A stretch of DNA of 64,000 nt from positions 31,971,175-32,035,174 of the forward strand of contig CM023540.1 in assembly GCA_013350335.1 (NCBI GenBank), given 5' to 3'. Each line of letters starts with the position of its first letter. Position 1 is the first letter of the stretch. A program made the translations under genes and the position numbers. Positions 48,701 to 60,731 of this stretch are shown here, piece by piece. The notes under the pieces are model-generated. The model searched no databases. It worked only from the letters and a program-made list of their open reading frames with translations, and was not told where the DNA came from. The DNA is from Chimonanthus salicifolius (lineage: Eukaryota; Streptophyta; Magnoliopsida; Laurales; Calycanthaceae).

Positions 48701-49036
48701 TTTCGAGATATCAGAATCCCATATACTCTCTTAAAAGCTTTCTCCTCATCTAAACGAAGAAGGAAAAGGAAAGGTGAGAGTTCTTGCATGAATAGCGGAA
48801 CCGTCAGAGAGACCAGAGTTTCTTCTCCATTTGAGCCTCTGGTTGGAAGGGAGCCTTCCCGACCTCTGCCCTTCGAAGAATAGGATTGATTTGAAAAGGG
48901 CGTCTCTGTAGTTGTGATGGGCGAAGCGAGGGTGGTGGTGGTGGTGGAGGATTGGATATGCAGTGGCGAGAAAGAAGACAGAGGAAGAAGAGAAGAAGAG
49001 CAAAAGAAGAAGAAGAAAGGAAGAAAAGAAAGCCAT
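45710..49036 (-). CDS. GH9 endo-1,4-beta-glucanase (plant class B type)
   Basis: Eight minus-strand exons join to 506 aa: 49036-48788, 48394-48188, 47268-47068, 46972-46880, 46767-46606, 46475-46364, 46280-46117, 46042-45710. Residues 1-26 are a hydrophobic signal peptide, followed by a five-His run (31-35). GH9 marks: GGYYDAGDN (88-96) with the nucleophile-activating Asp, [32 protein letters not shown], the His signature [15 protein letters not shown] (414-428), and the Asp/Glu signature [20 protein letters not shown] (472-491) with the proton-donor Glu483. There is no membrane anchor and no C-terminal carbohydrate-binding module, so class B (secreted). Such enzymes cut amorphous cellulose or hemicellulose in expanding, ripening or abscising tissue. 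ATG 49036 is the first in frame; the frame extends upstream only through a TTG. A TATA box lies near 49150. Intron 1 needs a GC donor. Confidence 0.95.
47374..48140. repeat. Three diverged ~200-bp repeat units in GH9 intron 2
   Basis: Units at about 47374-47580, 47743-47938 and 47945-48140 share, in order, cacaacaaaatc, cttcttttctt, gaagaatggcaaa, ccacattggaaa, tccaaaac, acttcaggcaaa and cccatcaaacaagaacag-like strings. A stretch of unrelated sequence separates the first unit from the second. Confidence 0.65.
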
Positions 49037-49143
49037 CAGTCTCGCCTGCTGACCAACCAACCAACAAACCTCTCTGCTTCTCTATTCTCTAAGCAACTGA
49101 AAGCATGTCTCAGTGGTAAGAGAGACTGAGCGAGGGAGCTCTG

Positions 49144-49153
49144 TATTTATAAA
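49144..49153 (-). promoter_or_regulatory. TATA box of the GH9 gene
   Basis: On the minus strand TTTATAAATA lies about 110 bases upstream of the ATG at 49036, followed by a CT-rich leader. Confidence 0.6.
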
Positions 49154-52100
49154 GCTGCAACTGTATCCCGTCCTTCCATTAAAGCAGAGAATCAGTACTT
49201 AGTAGTGAAATACACCATTAAAATAAAATTTTCTAGAGAGACTGAGCTTCATTTTTTTATTTTTTTTAATGCGAGAAACAGTACAGCTCCGGATAAAGTT
49301 GTGTGGGATAAATAAAAGCTATATCAGCTCCTCGTCTTATTTCTATTATATTATGGATATAATAGTAATAATTATTTATCTCATCATTATAATTTTAAAG
49401 ATAGATGATTAAAATCTAAAATTAAAAAAAAAAATTGGATAAGATTTAAAATTTTCATTTTTATTATTTCATATAATTTTTTTTAATGAACTTTAAATTT
49501 TAATGAGCAAATTAAGGAGGCCCATAAGTTTTTTTTAGAAGAAATAGGCCTGATTTCCGTACAAAACTTCCTCCGCCAACGGCCCGAAACAGACTACCCT
49601 TAAATGACCGTTGCACCACTTGAGACAGAAATTTTTAAAGTGACCCCATAAATATTGAATTAATATCTATGTATTTATTGAATTATGAAGTTGGTGATAA
49701 TATAATAATAATGATACGATGTTTTTTACAGTCAAAACTATAGATTCACTATAATTTTTGAAATAGTCTTTAACTTTCAATGTGAAATGTCTATTTCATA
49801 TCTCTATGGGATTAATTTTACCTCCACAACCAGATGGAGATATCCATCTTATCAAAATAAAAATCTCATTTTCTTTTTTTTTTAAAAACAAAATTCTACT
49901 AAAAATAGAAAATAAAAGGTAAGAACTTAAGACATTGATCATTACAAGTATCTATTTGAGGTGATTTGATCAATAAATGGTGTAAAAATATTACTAAAAT
50001 CATTTATCATGACGTTTGAAGACCAAGGCATCAATCTTAATGGCACATGGATATAAAGTATTCAATAGAATTCAAGATGCCCAAATTGGAGGGCATGTGT
50101 CATGTATTGTCTTTTTCCAATTATTGGTATTTCATTACATGTCGCTCCTGACCATGGATGAATAAAATGTGAATTTCATATACTTTTTTATCTTTAAAAA
50201 AAAATGTCCAGCTCTTTAATTTGAATTTATTTTAATTTTAATAATGAGATGAGAGTTTAATTTGGATGATTAATGTCAGCACAATTCACACGAGGCACAG
50301 TTCAGTGATATATATTGATATTTCTACCACTCCAGGTTTGTTTGGAAATGAACATTTTATGTAGATAGGGCCCACATAAAAGGGAAATGCATTGATTATA
50401 TATTCTACATCATTTGCATTCTATACCATTGTCTTTCCAATGTTTGGCCACAAATGTAATTTATTTGATGGTTTTTATTTGAGCTAGACTAGGTAGACAC
50501 ATTTATGAGACATACATTTATGGATAATGATCTTCATTTTGTGTAATTGGATATGGATTTTACGGTATTGTCCATTTTATCCTTCAAATCACTTACGGCA
50601 AAGAGTTTGACAAATCGATTCGAAGGACAAAATGAATAATACAGTAAAACCCGTGTTGAGTTATACAAAATGTCTATGAGAGGATGGATGCCCTATATTT
50701 AAATGGACCATGAGTCCCATTGATTTAGGTTTCTTTGATAAATAGGATCTTTCTTTTTACGTCCCTCGCGTGTAGCGACATAGGGGCGCAAGAAGGATGA
50801 AGTGAGATATGCTTTCATCACATTATCTTTAAGGATGTTTAAATTATGGCATGTTAAATACTCGAAAAACACATCAACACAAATGAATATAAGAAATTAT
50901 TAATGTAACATATTAGACTTTTTTACTATAATAAGATTAAACATTTCATCTGTATCATCTATTAGTGAAATTTTAAATATACATATTTTTTTCAAAATGA
51001 ATAATGAAGATATAAAACTTGAATACTTAATTACATTATAATCAGACATTCTATACTTTATCTTTTATTGGAAATCAAGTGTACGAAGTAAGAACGAAGA
51101 TAAGGAAAATGAGATAAAAATATGAGCTTTGAGAACATTAACTATGAATCGACTCTCAAAGAATTTTTTTTTAATGAAAACAGCAGATGAATGTATGATA
51201 AGAGAAGTAATAAAAGAAGTCCAGATCCGCAGTAATAAATAAAAAATCTGTTTTCTTCTTCTATCTTTCTTCTTTTAATTATTACAGCCTCTCTGTCTTC
51301 TTCACCTTCATATTTCTTGACCTCCAGTCCATCCAACCATCAGCCAACATGGGTAGAGTTAAAAACTGGAGATTCTTTACTTAAGAATTGTCTGCTCAGT
51401 AAAGAAAGAAGGATTTTCACTTTTTCCTTCTTCTAAATACCAACACCCAATAAGGTTTTAATCCAAAACCCAAGTAAGTGTCAAAGCGGCATTGGTTGGT
51501 GGATAAAATGGGCAGACGAGCACAAAAGTGTAGCCCTCTACACTGTCATTCTCACTTGCAGAGGCAGAGAGGGTTAAAGACTCAAAAAGGGCGCCCAACG
51601 TTCATCTATGGGAAAATGATTCTCTCTGGCTTTTTCAGTCTGGATTTTGTGACGTACTGAGGTTTTGGTTTGGACTTTGGAGTCTAGAGGTTTCAGGGAT
51701 TGTTTCATTTATTTATAAATTTTGGTTAAATTTTTGCTTAAATTTAAATTCAAATGTATAATATATAAAATCTTCATTAAGGTTTTCAAATAGATATTTT
51801 AAAAGTTATTTGACTTGATTTTTCTAAATTCTAAAAAAAATCCAAATTTCTTTAAGTTTTTTTTTTTTGGAAAAGTTTCTATTTTAATTCAGTATATGTT
51901 AGTATATGTCATGTAGATTTCAACTATGGATACTGATTTTTGCACCATCATTATCTCTCGTGGTATATTCTCTTAAAATGAAATTTCAAATTTGTTCATA
52001 CTTTTGAAAAAAAGAAAAAGAGAGGTGAGGAGAGAAAAAGGACAAAATTAAATTTCATTTTTAAAGAGAATACACTATAATAAAAAATAGTGGTGTAAAA

Positions 52101-52904
52101 ATCACTACCCTTTAACTACTCATTTTCAAAATTAAAGTTAGACACATTCGAAATAAAGTTACCCATCAAGCGTGTAATCCAGTGGTCTGGTATGAATTTG
52201 TTCCTCACGTCCAGCCTTCGATTCCTGATGGTTATCGAACTTATTTGGACTGACTGTGTTTGATAAAATATCTAAAAAAAAAAAAGTTAAACATAACCAA
52301 ATATACCAAACTAAAAGAATTATGATGATTAGGTGTTGTATAAAAATTTAAAAGAAAGACCATAGACACACAAGTGAATTCTCATCTCATGTGGTCCAAC
52401 CCCAGGAAAAGGCCTGCATGTGGAGCACCTGGAGGAGGATAGGATCATGTAATTCCTCGGCCTCCAGGGATATGCCATGTGTGGGACTTCCAATGCACTT
52501 TTTTTTTCCTTATTATATATTTTTAATTGCTGCTGCAACTTCCAACAACTAACGACAATAACGATATTTGTGCACATCAAATTTTATTATCTGTACTTAT
52601 ACTTTAATCCCTTGCTCTAATGATGTCCATTTGACCAAAACCGAGAATTTATGTATTGTGAGCCCATTCACAAAATTTAGTATAATTTATTTAATTAAAG
52701 TCCTCTCCACGAAGGTAATGATATCAATTTTACTTTTTAAATTTATATAATTATTTAATTCAAAAACCATCTTTTAAAGTTCATATTGAATCATTGTGAT
52801 CATTTCTCCACCAAAAGAGGTTTGTTAGCTGGTTCAATATTGACTATTTATTTCATAATATTATAGTTTACACCAAATCAATCTCGAAAGTCACTACCCA
52901 AAGG
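49154..52904. other. Intergenic, AT-rich, no gene seen
   Basis: Apart from the foldback element (50529-50678) and a possible diverged SINE at about 52165-52280 (gcgtgtaatccagtggtctgg head, A-rich end) I see only short, unsupported open frames. Confidence 0.45.
50529..50678. repeat. Foldback (inverted-repeat) element
   Basis: Arms 50529-50590 and 50617-50678 are reverse complements at about 46 of 62 positions by hand count, with a 26-base loop. The best-paired part is ttttac-gtatt--catttt-tccttc-aatc. Part of the same sequence recurs at about 45128-45215. Confidence 0.65.
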
Positions 52905-54050
52905 TGGGGATGCCAATGGGCCGGGCTCAGTCCGATCTCAAGTTGTGTAGAGTCCAAGCCCAAGCCCAACATGGGTTTAAAAATATTTGCTCAAGCCCAA
53001 AAGGCCTGATGGTGAGCTCGAGTCTGACCAGGGGTTGAAAATACGGCTTGACTGAATTTTCGGCCGATATTTAATCTTGATCGAGATCTCCTTCAAAATT
53101 CTTTTTTCAAAAATCTCGGTAACTTTTTTTTTAAAAAAAATTATTTAAAAAAATGAAAAGTTGTTTTTGAAAAAAAAATAGCTGAGATATCAACTGAGCC
53201 CACAACCGATATTTATTTTTTATTTTATTTTTTTAAAAAAGGAAATCGACCAAATTTTATACTCGTGAGTCTGACTGAAAGAAAGACTGCATAAAAAAGT
53301 AAATGAAAATAAATGAAAAATGAAGAGAAAGCTAAAACTAAAATGAGAAAGGAAAACAATAGAATAAAAAAAAAGGAAATGACAATAAATAGTAATAATA
53401 ATAATAATAAGAAATGGAGAAGAAATTTAAGAGGAAATGAAAGAGAAGAAGAACAATGAGAAAAATCAGAAGAGAAAGGGATGAAAAATGAAGAGAAAGC
53501 AAAAATATAAAGAGAGAAAATCAGAAGTTAATATCTGAACAATAAGAAGTGAAAAACAAAATTAAAAAGGTAAAATTTCAAAGATGAATAAGAACTTCAA
53601 AGAGAGTGGTGGAGAAGACGATGAAATGAGAGGGAAACTTGGGTTTTATTTCCAAGGTGGGGTTATCAATTTCTCATGACTTGTGTTTAAAAAGAGAAGT
53701 TACTTTTTCTACCCTTTTCATTTAAACTAGAGAATTGAAGGTTTTCTCTCTATCCAAACACATGAATGAGAGAGAAAAGCAAGCGGATTGGATGTTTTAC
53801 TTTTTTATGTTTTCCTATTTTCTTCACCTTTCCCTTTCTCTTTTCCTCCCTCCTTATCCTCTCTTTCCCTACTATTTCGGGCCGGGCTTTGGGCATGAGC
53901 ACACTTGTGACTTAGCTGTGTCCAAATTGTAATCGGGCTGCATTTAATCAGTGAAGTGAAGCCCAATTAACTTTGATCAAGTCCTAACTTTTAGGAGCCA
54001 GCTCTTTGGACGTTTGGACTAAAATTTCCATCCCTGCCCCAACCCAAAGG
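52896..54050. mobile_element. 1.14-kb hAT-like non-autonomous element with 9-bp direct repeats
   Basis: The sequence 52905-54041 is flanked by acccaaagg at 52896-52904 and 54042-54050. Its ends are imperfect inverted repeats: tggggatgccaatgggccgg on the left and, read on the minus strand, tggggcagggatggaaatt on the right, close to the (C/T)AGGGGTGGCAA-type ends of plant hAT elements. Near both ends are ggcc / gggc / aagccc strings. The interior contains an ATATCGG-type repeat (53036-53270) and a purine-rich GAAA/GAGA tract (53280-53620), and no transposase frame. Confidence 0.7.
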
Positions 54051-55601
54051 TTTATTCAGTATCACATGTCATATGCCCACGTTTCAATATTGTCTCTCAC
54101 ATGAAATGAAGAAAAAGGAGGACATTTTAGCATGTGCAGTTGTACAGTTCATTTGTGGGATAGAGAAATTTGAAGAGGTATGTCACACTTTAGAACGTGT
54201 ATGACAGCATGTCTCTGTAACATGTGGTTGTAAAGTTGGTCATCATAATAAAATGAGAAAAAAAAAGAAAATGAATAAATGATGTAAGTATGGGTAAATA
54301 TTAAAAAAACAATTTTTAATTATGAACTAGACCTTCATGTGGATATCTAATTTTTTTTTATAATCCCAAACACCACTTTCAGGATAAGCTTTTCTAAACC
54401 CGTTAAGAAGATGTTCCACACTTAGAATGCTTTAGTTTACACCGTTAGGACTCAAAGTGCTAACTTCTCACTTATTGAGAAAAGATGTAACTAGTTGAGT
54501 TATCCAACATTGGATGATACATTTCAACTATTAAATTAAATATAATAACTTAAAATATTTATTCAGTAATTTATTTTTATTTTTTTAAATAAAAATAATT
54601 TAAATTAATAAATATATTTTCATGATATTATAAACTTCATAATAATATAAATTTCATGATCATTAAACACTAAACTTCAACTAAACCTAACCCGGACCTA
54701 GGCCGCAGAAATCCAAGACGTGCTCGGTAACTATATAGATATATATATATTGAAATTCCAACTTTTTTTTGCTTCTCTTTCTGAAGAAAAGATTTGACTG
54801 GACGTCTGACAAATGAAAGTGAGACGTCTGTCTCGAAAGTGGAAGTCACGTGCCTCCTGTAATGCCGCACATGCACCAGTCCTGCTTTTGTTGAATGCAT
54901 CTCCTCCTTTTCACATTGCATGCTTCAGGTACCAAATATCTAACAATTTTTTTAAGCATATTATATATCTTTGATAAAAATAGATAAAGAATTTCTTTAA
55001 TACGTTATAATTTATAATAATTTTTTCAAGATGAAGAATCAATTTTAAAAAAGGCTCTTTTTAAAATTCAATTAATAAAAATATAATATATCTTTTGATT
55101 TAGAAATAATTCTAGACAAAAATAGATCATCATAATTCTGGAAAAGACCTATCAAAACCCAAGAGTTCTCAAGTACAAGCACCCTTTCTAGGATCTAATT
55201 TACTGAAATTTTGTTTTATTTATTATATTTATTTGATGCATCTTCATTTTTAAATTAATAATGATAGATAAAAATATTTATTTAAAAATTTTCTTTAATT
55301 TTAGAAAATTAAATGTCAAGATAATTTAACCAGCCGCATTCTTTGATTATTCAAGATAATTCGATTTTACCATCTACCAAATAAAATCTAAAATTGTGAA
55401 ATATAACATGATAAAAAATTGGGACTAAACTTGATTGCTAACAATCTCACTTGATTGTATTAAAATTAACCATCAATCTCACCATTGATTTTGATTGTCT
55501 GACAACTTGCCCTAGGCTTTGTGGGGTCCACATGTGTTCATTTGAAAGATTTTTTATATAAAAAAGCAAGTTAGTCGATGTTATGATTATTCACTTTTAA
55601 A
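54051..55601. other. AT-rich intergenic stretch, nothing identified
   Basis: Only short open frames. One on the minus strand at 54670-54921 has no family features. Confidence 0.4.
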
Positions 55602-55988
55602 TGGGGCTGCAACTTGGGTCAGACGGGTCGGGTTCCTTAAAACTCAATCTGACCCAAGTTGATATATATAGAATCTGACTCGACCCGACCTCAATTCTCA
55701 ATCCAAACCTCACAACCTGACCCGACTCGAATTCTGACCCGACCCTTATTTTGAACCCATTTTAGACTATTTTTAGCTGAGTCGAGTCGATTATGTCGGG
55801 TCGGGTCGAGTTAACTTATAAAATCTTCAATCCGACTTGAATCGAATTTCATGCGGGTTTTTATCTTCTTGACCCGACCCGACCCGACCCACTGACCTAA
55901 AATTCTGGACCCGACCTTGCATGATTTCTCAGGTCAGGTCATACAAGTCGAGCCAAAACCTGACCCGAATTGCAACCCTACTCCTAAA
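55594..55988. mobile_element. 379-bp hAT-like MITE rich in CCCGACCCGA
   Basis: Element 55602-55980 has terminal inverted repeats: tggggctgcaacttgggtca on the left and tagggttgcaattcgggtca read from the right, 16 of 20 identical. It is flanked by imperfect 8-bp direct repeats (cttttaaa 55594-55601, ctcctaaa 55981-55988, 6 of 8 identical), as expected for an old hAT insertion. The body has many gggtcggg / cccgaccc tracts. A truncated relative lies at 8150-8408. Confidence 0.75.
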
Positions 55989-56254
55989 TCAAGATTTTCA
56001 AAACTATACAACTTACAACAACAAAAACTCCAATAACATAGACAAAAATGGAAATAAACAAAATGTTTCACAAAAGTAAAAATAAAGAGGTTCAAAATGA
56101 AAATAATAATAATATCTTTATATAATTATATGAGAGAGACAACTAAGATTTATAAAAGTCTATATGAATATATATATATATTATATTTAAATATTTTGAG
56201 TTAAATCTCGTGTCTTTAGTTTTTCTTTCTTATTTAAATCAGTCCAATTGATCC

Positions 56255-56418
56255 ACATGTAGTTCAACTGGTTGCCTCCCGCCTCAAGAAGTAAAAGGTA
56301 GCGGGTTCGAGCTTTTATGATCTAATCTTGGTGTGTCCTAAAGATAGTGAACTCATCAGTAAAGTTTGAGTATGACTATCTCTGAAATTTCTATACATTA
56401 AAAAAAAAAAAAAAAAAC
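56255..56418 (+). mobile_element. tRNA-derived SINE
   Basis: A-box-like tgtagttcaactggttgcc, cctcccgcctcaagaag, B-box gtagcgggttcgagct, then gatctaatcttggtgtgtcc, ending in an 18-base A run. Confidence 0.75.
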
Positions 56419-57755
56419 CTCAGCCCAATTAAAGAAAAAGTCTTGTTTTTTTATCCGATCCTAATCATTTTAAAGTCGAGTCAATGTAAGACAAATTCTT
56501 ATCAACCCGATGCTCCTCGTATCTCTCTCCTCTCTTATAACAGAAATGAATGAAAATATGAGAAAATGTCTTGTTCTCTCTCTTACTTTCCCTTATCTTC
56601 TAGCCTAGGTAATCCCCAAAGCCAAGCATTGAGCACCCAATCCATTTTATAGTCAGGTTGTATAGAATGAAACGCCAATATTTGTTTGATCTAAATTTTT
56701 TTAAAAAAAAATTCTAAATTAACGATTGGGATCCATTGTCAAGTGAATCCCTCATTGGGTCTTTACATTTGGGCATAAATTCAGAGTCCTTTAGAGTTTC
56801 TTGTATAGGCAAGTTAGTTAAAAGTTATAGTCCTAAGTTTTAAATAGAGATATTAAAAGTCAAGTCTAATCAATTATTTTAAATATAATGTTAAAGTTAA
56901 AAAGATATACTAAGTGATACTTGAACTTATTCTAAGCACTGAGAACAAGGAGAGATTGCAATGTGGAAAACAAAAGAAGAAAGAGTACTCGTCCACATGG
57001 CTGCTAGTAATCTCCTGAAGTGGTAGGTATCATATTTGAGCTCGTATGACATCACCTGCTGTTTTCTAAAAACGAGTGAATATCATTCGTGGAGGGTTTA
57101 TGCAAGATGCAAATTGTAAAAAAAACATAGTTCTTGACGAGGATCACTTGTTCTGTGTTTAGATGAGTAGAAAAATCTTTCTGAGATTCTTCTATGTAAG
57201 AGAAAATTATATAATATACATAAAATTCAATAATTTACAACAGTAGAATAACAAAATTTTAAAATAGAAATTAAAATCACAAAATGAGAGATATAAATTA
57301 TGAAGTAGTTGATAGTCTATAATCATTCGTCACCACCTTTTATCTAGAGCTCCTTGAGATTCCATCATTTAACGATCTACTTTGGATTTTAGAAGGGTCG
57401 AATTAGGGCCCAAGAGGCCCATGATATAGGGCTGCACCCTCCATGATTTCTGCTTCCCTTTATGAGAACAGGAGACCTTCCATCTTCTCATTACAGGTAC
57501 CATTGGCATGTGGACTGCACTCTGTAATTTTATATAGGGGTGATAAACAATGGACCCCTCTAGAATTATTGTTTTAGATAGACACTTTTTGTAGCAAGTT
57601 CTGATTGAAATTGCATGGTGATAAAGAGTTGATGTGTGGTCCACATTGAATGGATAAAATTTGGATGGTAGTCCAAGCTAGTATTTGAACAAATAAGAAT
57701 TTTCCTTTTTCACATGATTTTTTTCTTTCAAATAGGCAGATATAAAATTTAGCTT

Positions 57756-57855
57756 TAACCTTGGTGTGCTCGTGCTCTAGGGACAGTGTATTTACTCGTA
57801 GAGATTTTACGTTGGGTATCTCATGATTTTCTACACGTAAATTTAAAAAAAAAAA
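57756..57855 (+). mobile_element. SINE 3' half
   Basis: ccttggtgtgctcgtgctct...ttacgttgggtatctcatg and attttctacacgtaaattt followed by an 11-base A run: the family 3' tail without the tRNA-like head. Confidence 0.7.
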
Positions 57856-57986
57856 TGTGTACTAAAATCCAGTTTGGAATATTTCCTTTTTTCTTGTGAA
57901 ATTATTTAATATTTGAAATAGTGAAAAGTGCTTGAGCTTTGAGGACCACATTGAATTAGTTGTTCTATAACAATAGATTTTGATCA

Positions 57987-58104
57987 TACTTTCTTCACCT
58001 AAGTATGTTGAGGATCCGAATCTTCTTACATGGAATGACATTGAATACTTTCTTCACCTAAGTATGTTGAGGATCCGAATCTTCTTACATGGAATGACAT
58101 TGAA
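57987..58104. repeat. 59-bp perfect tandem duplication
   Basis: The unit tactttcttcacctaagtat... (59 bp) occurs at 57987-58045 and again at 58046-58104 with no mismatch that I can see, indicating a recent slippage or unequal exchange event. Confidence 0.9.
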
Positions 58105-58666
58105 TGATAGTTTAAAATTTGAAACTCGAATTTGACACGAATTTCCATTGAGTCAAGTAATTTGGGTGAGTTTTTGAACTCAACTGAAAAAAATTTAATA
58201 CAACTCATTGACTTCCTTGACTTGAAATCACATTTTTTTTTTTTAAGAAACATTATATTGAAAATATCTTTCAAACAAAGATAAAACATAAACAAAATTA
58301 TAAACTCAAAGGCCAATATCTTTGGGGTGTAAGAATTTCATTGTCGTAGTGTAGTATATTTGGGGTTTGGACTTGTGAATCTCGAGTCAATGGTTAATTT
58401 TTTTAACAGTAATGAAATTTTATTAAATGAAAAATAAATACAAACCAGAGAAAAAAAAAAAACCAAATTATAGAACCTTTAATGGAAAAATATTTCCTTA
58501 TAAGAGAAAAAAACCCTAACCCTTAGTCATACCTCTTTTTTCCCTTATTCTTTTTAGACCCACATCCTTTATAAAGCCATTGAAAGATAGCCTTGTAATA
58601 TTTCAAATGAATACCAGTAACTTTTAGCCACAAGAGTCTACTTTTAGATTTGAAGTTTTGTTTCTA

Positions 58667-58735
58667 TTTTTTTTTTTTTTTAATTTATATGTGAGAAACT
58701 GTGGGATGTCCTGCGTAAAATCTCCACATATGAAC
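58667..58735 (-). mobile_element. SINE 3'-end fragment
   Basis: A long T run followed by aatttatatgtgagaaactg and gggatgtcctgcgtaaaatc, the reverse complement of the family tail. Confidence 0.65.
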
Positions 58736-60334
58736 CAATTACCTTTGAAATAGACCTAAGATTATTTTTATTTTTCTAATAATATAATGATCTCTTCCCA
58801 CCAAATCATCCCATTTTCAAAGTTTCTTTTGATTGACATGACCCTAATAGATACTCGTTTTCCAACCACCTCATTGTCACCTCTTCTGCCCCGTGAGAAA
58901 GGATGAAATTCCCTCCACAAAATCTACAAATCTTAACATCTTTGTAAGACCGATGACTGATCTCTCAAGCCTTTCTCTGGTTGCTTTTAGGTACGTCTTT
59001 TCGTTATAAATCTCAATTATTTTTTTATGAAGAGTTCCCTTCCTTCTCCCCACTCCTTTAAAGATTGTAGCAAAATAAGCATTATCCTCCCTCCTTTTTG
59101 CCCATTCGTTATTAATTTATTTTTTTCTAGCACCAATAAGCAACTATTTATTTCCGCTCTTATACATATAATATTTACTGTGAATGCTTCCATCTTTCCC
59201 TTTCTAGAACCTGGCTCTTTTGACTAATAGCTTCTTATTTTGGTTAGTAACACCATTTAAGGTTGTCACTGTTGATATTCCTGTGGTTTCTCACACTTAT
59301 AAATTCAAAAAAAAATTATGAGAAAGGTGAAAATATTACCCCAAATATCCCTCTTCTTTAAAATGAAAACACTCTTAACCTCACCATATTTATTGAAATT
59401 TTGTTTTAACTAAAAGGCCGTTACCCTTTTTCAAATAGATCTGCCACATATACAATACATGATTCCATCCCTACTTCCTTCACCTGAAGCTAATTTTAAT
59501 GTACGAATTTGAGTTTTCCTGCTTCATCCTTTTGTTTCTCTTCTTCTTCTTCTTTTCCCCTTAAATGTAGACACTATAATTTTACAAGGCATACCCATCT
59601 ATACATCAAAACAAGTTCTTCGACTAAAGAAAGACATTGAACAACTTGAAAATTCTAATTAAAGAAATGCTACTACGAAGAAGGGGTTGACTCTAACTTT
59701 AGGTCAACTAGGCCGCCACGTAGGGTTCCCAATGTGACCAATAGGCTCTAGGGCTCGCACTTGCACTGCTCTCAGGACCTAGAGCCCCCAATGTGACCAA
59801 TGGACTGTAGAGTCCCTCCTTTCACTGCTCTCAGGACCTAGGGCCTAAATCTCATGAGATTTTAGGGCCAGTACTTTTACGAAGACATGTTGTCTAAATA
59901 ACTTTTCTAATAGTGAGCATGTCTTACACATCAATTTTGTAGACTAAAAGTATATTGACAATTATGGTCATAATCGATGTTGTTGGGCTTTTTGAAAAGA
60001 AATCTATTTGATTGGATTTGATTTGTGTATCAATACTTTCTCTTAAAGGAATATTGGATGACAATAAAATGAGAAATTTTCTATTTTATTCTTTCACTTT
60101 TTAATTTAACAAAAATAAAAAGCGCTCATTTTTACGTGTCATATGCTTCTTTTAAAAGAAAGTAATGATGTTCAAATCAAAACCCTATTTCACTTATTTG
60201 TTGATTTTCTTCTAAAGAATTGTTAGAAGAAGAAATGTGTCATATATTAACAAATTTAAGAAATGCATGTGAACCTTTAAAATATCAAAGATTTGTTTTA
60301 TATAAGGTTTTTTTTTCGCCATTCTACTTATTTG
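58736..60334. other. Intergenic with a 59-bp-period tandem repeat
   Basis: No gene. From about 59728 to 59843 two units of period 59 share cccaatgtgaccaat, gactctagagtccc-like and actgctctcaggacctag strings. Confidence 0.55.
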
Positions 60335-60545
60335 TTAAATAGAAGTTAAATAGTACTCTAACGACTCGACCCACTTAGCACGATATGCCCAAAAAGCCTT
60401 GTATTGGAAGGGCAGGGGCGTTGTCATATATTCAGGATCCGCACACTCCTCTAAGGCTATGTGAGACAAATTGGAGTTCCCTCCTCCATATAGCGCATGA
60501 AGTTTCTCCCCTTCCTCCATCTAACGCTGTCTATCGCAAGTACTT
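60335..60545 (-). mobile_element. Possible LTR/TRIM remnant
   Basis: The minus strand reads gttagatggaggaagg..., gtctcacatagccttagagg, gtgtgcggatcctgaatat. This resembles the opening of plant LTRs that start TGTT-GAT with a (t)cccacatcg-like string about 50 bases in. No second LTR or internal domain is present, so this is tentative. Confidence 0.3.
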
Positions 60546-60731
60546 TTTTACTTTTCCATCATTCTATGTTATATACTTAAATTTACCATATAAAAATTAA
60601 TATCACTTTCACACCATCATCATCATCATTAGCCAAGAGCCCCATCAACAAGCCACATGGCCAATGGTTATAAAAATCATTGTATTTGTTGATTGCTGCA
60701 TTTTGGGTGGTGATGAGTGATTACAAGTGTT

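Noticed and set aside
49037..49060. Start of the GH9 protein eight codons upstream.
   Set aside because: The upstream codon is TTG; the first ATG in frame is at 49036.
48804..49067. Minus-strand frame with a Leu/Ser-rich start and a Pro run.
   Set aside because: It overlaps GH9 exon 1 in another frame; the GH9 frame has the family motifs.
54670..54921. 83-codon minus-strand open frame.
   Set aside because: Low-complexity ends including a TA run; nothing supports a gene.
57369..57644. 91-codon minus-strand open frame.
   Set aside because: No recognisable domain, splice partners or promoter; the length is within chance for this composition.
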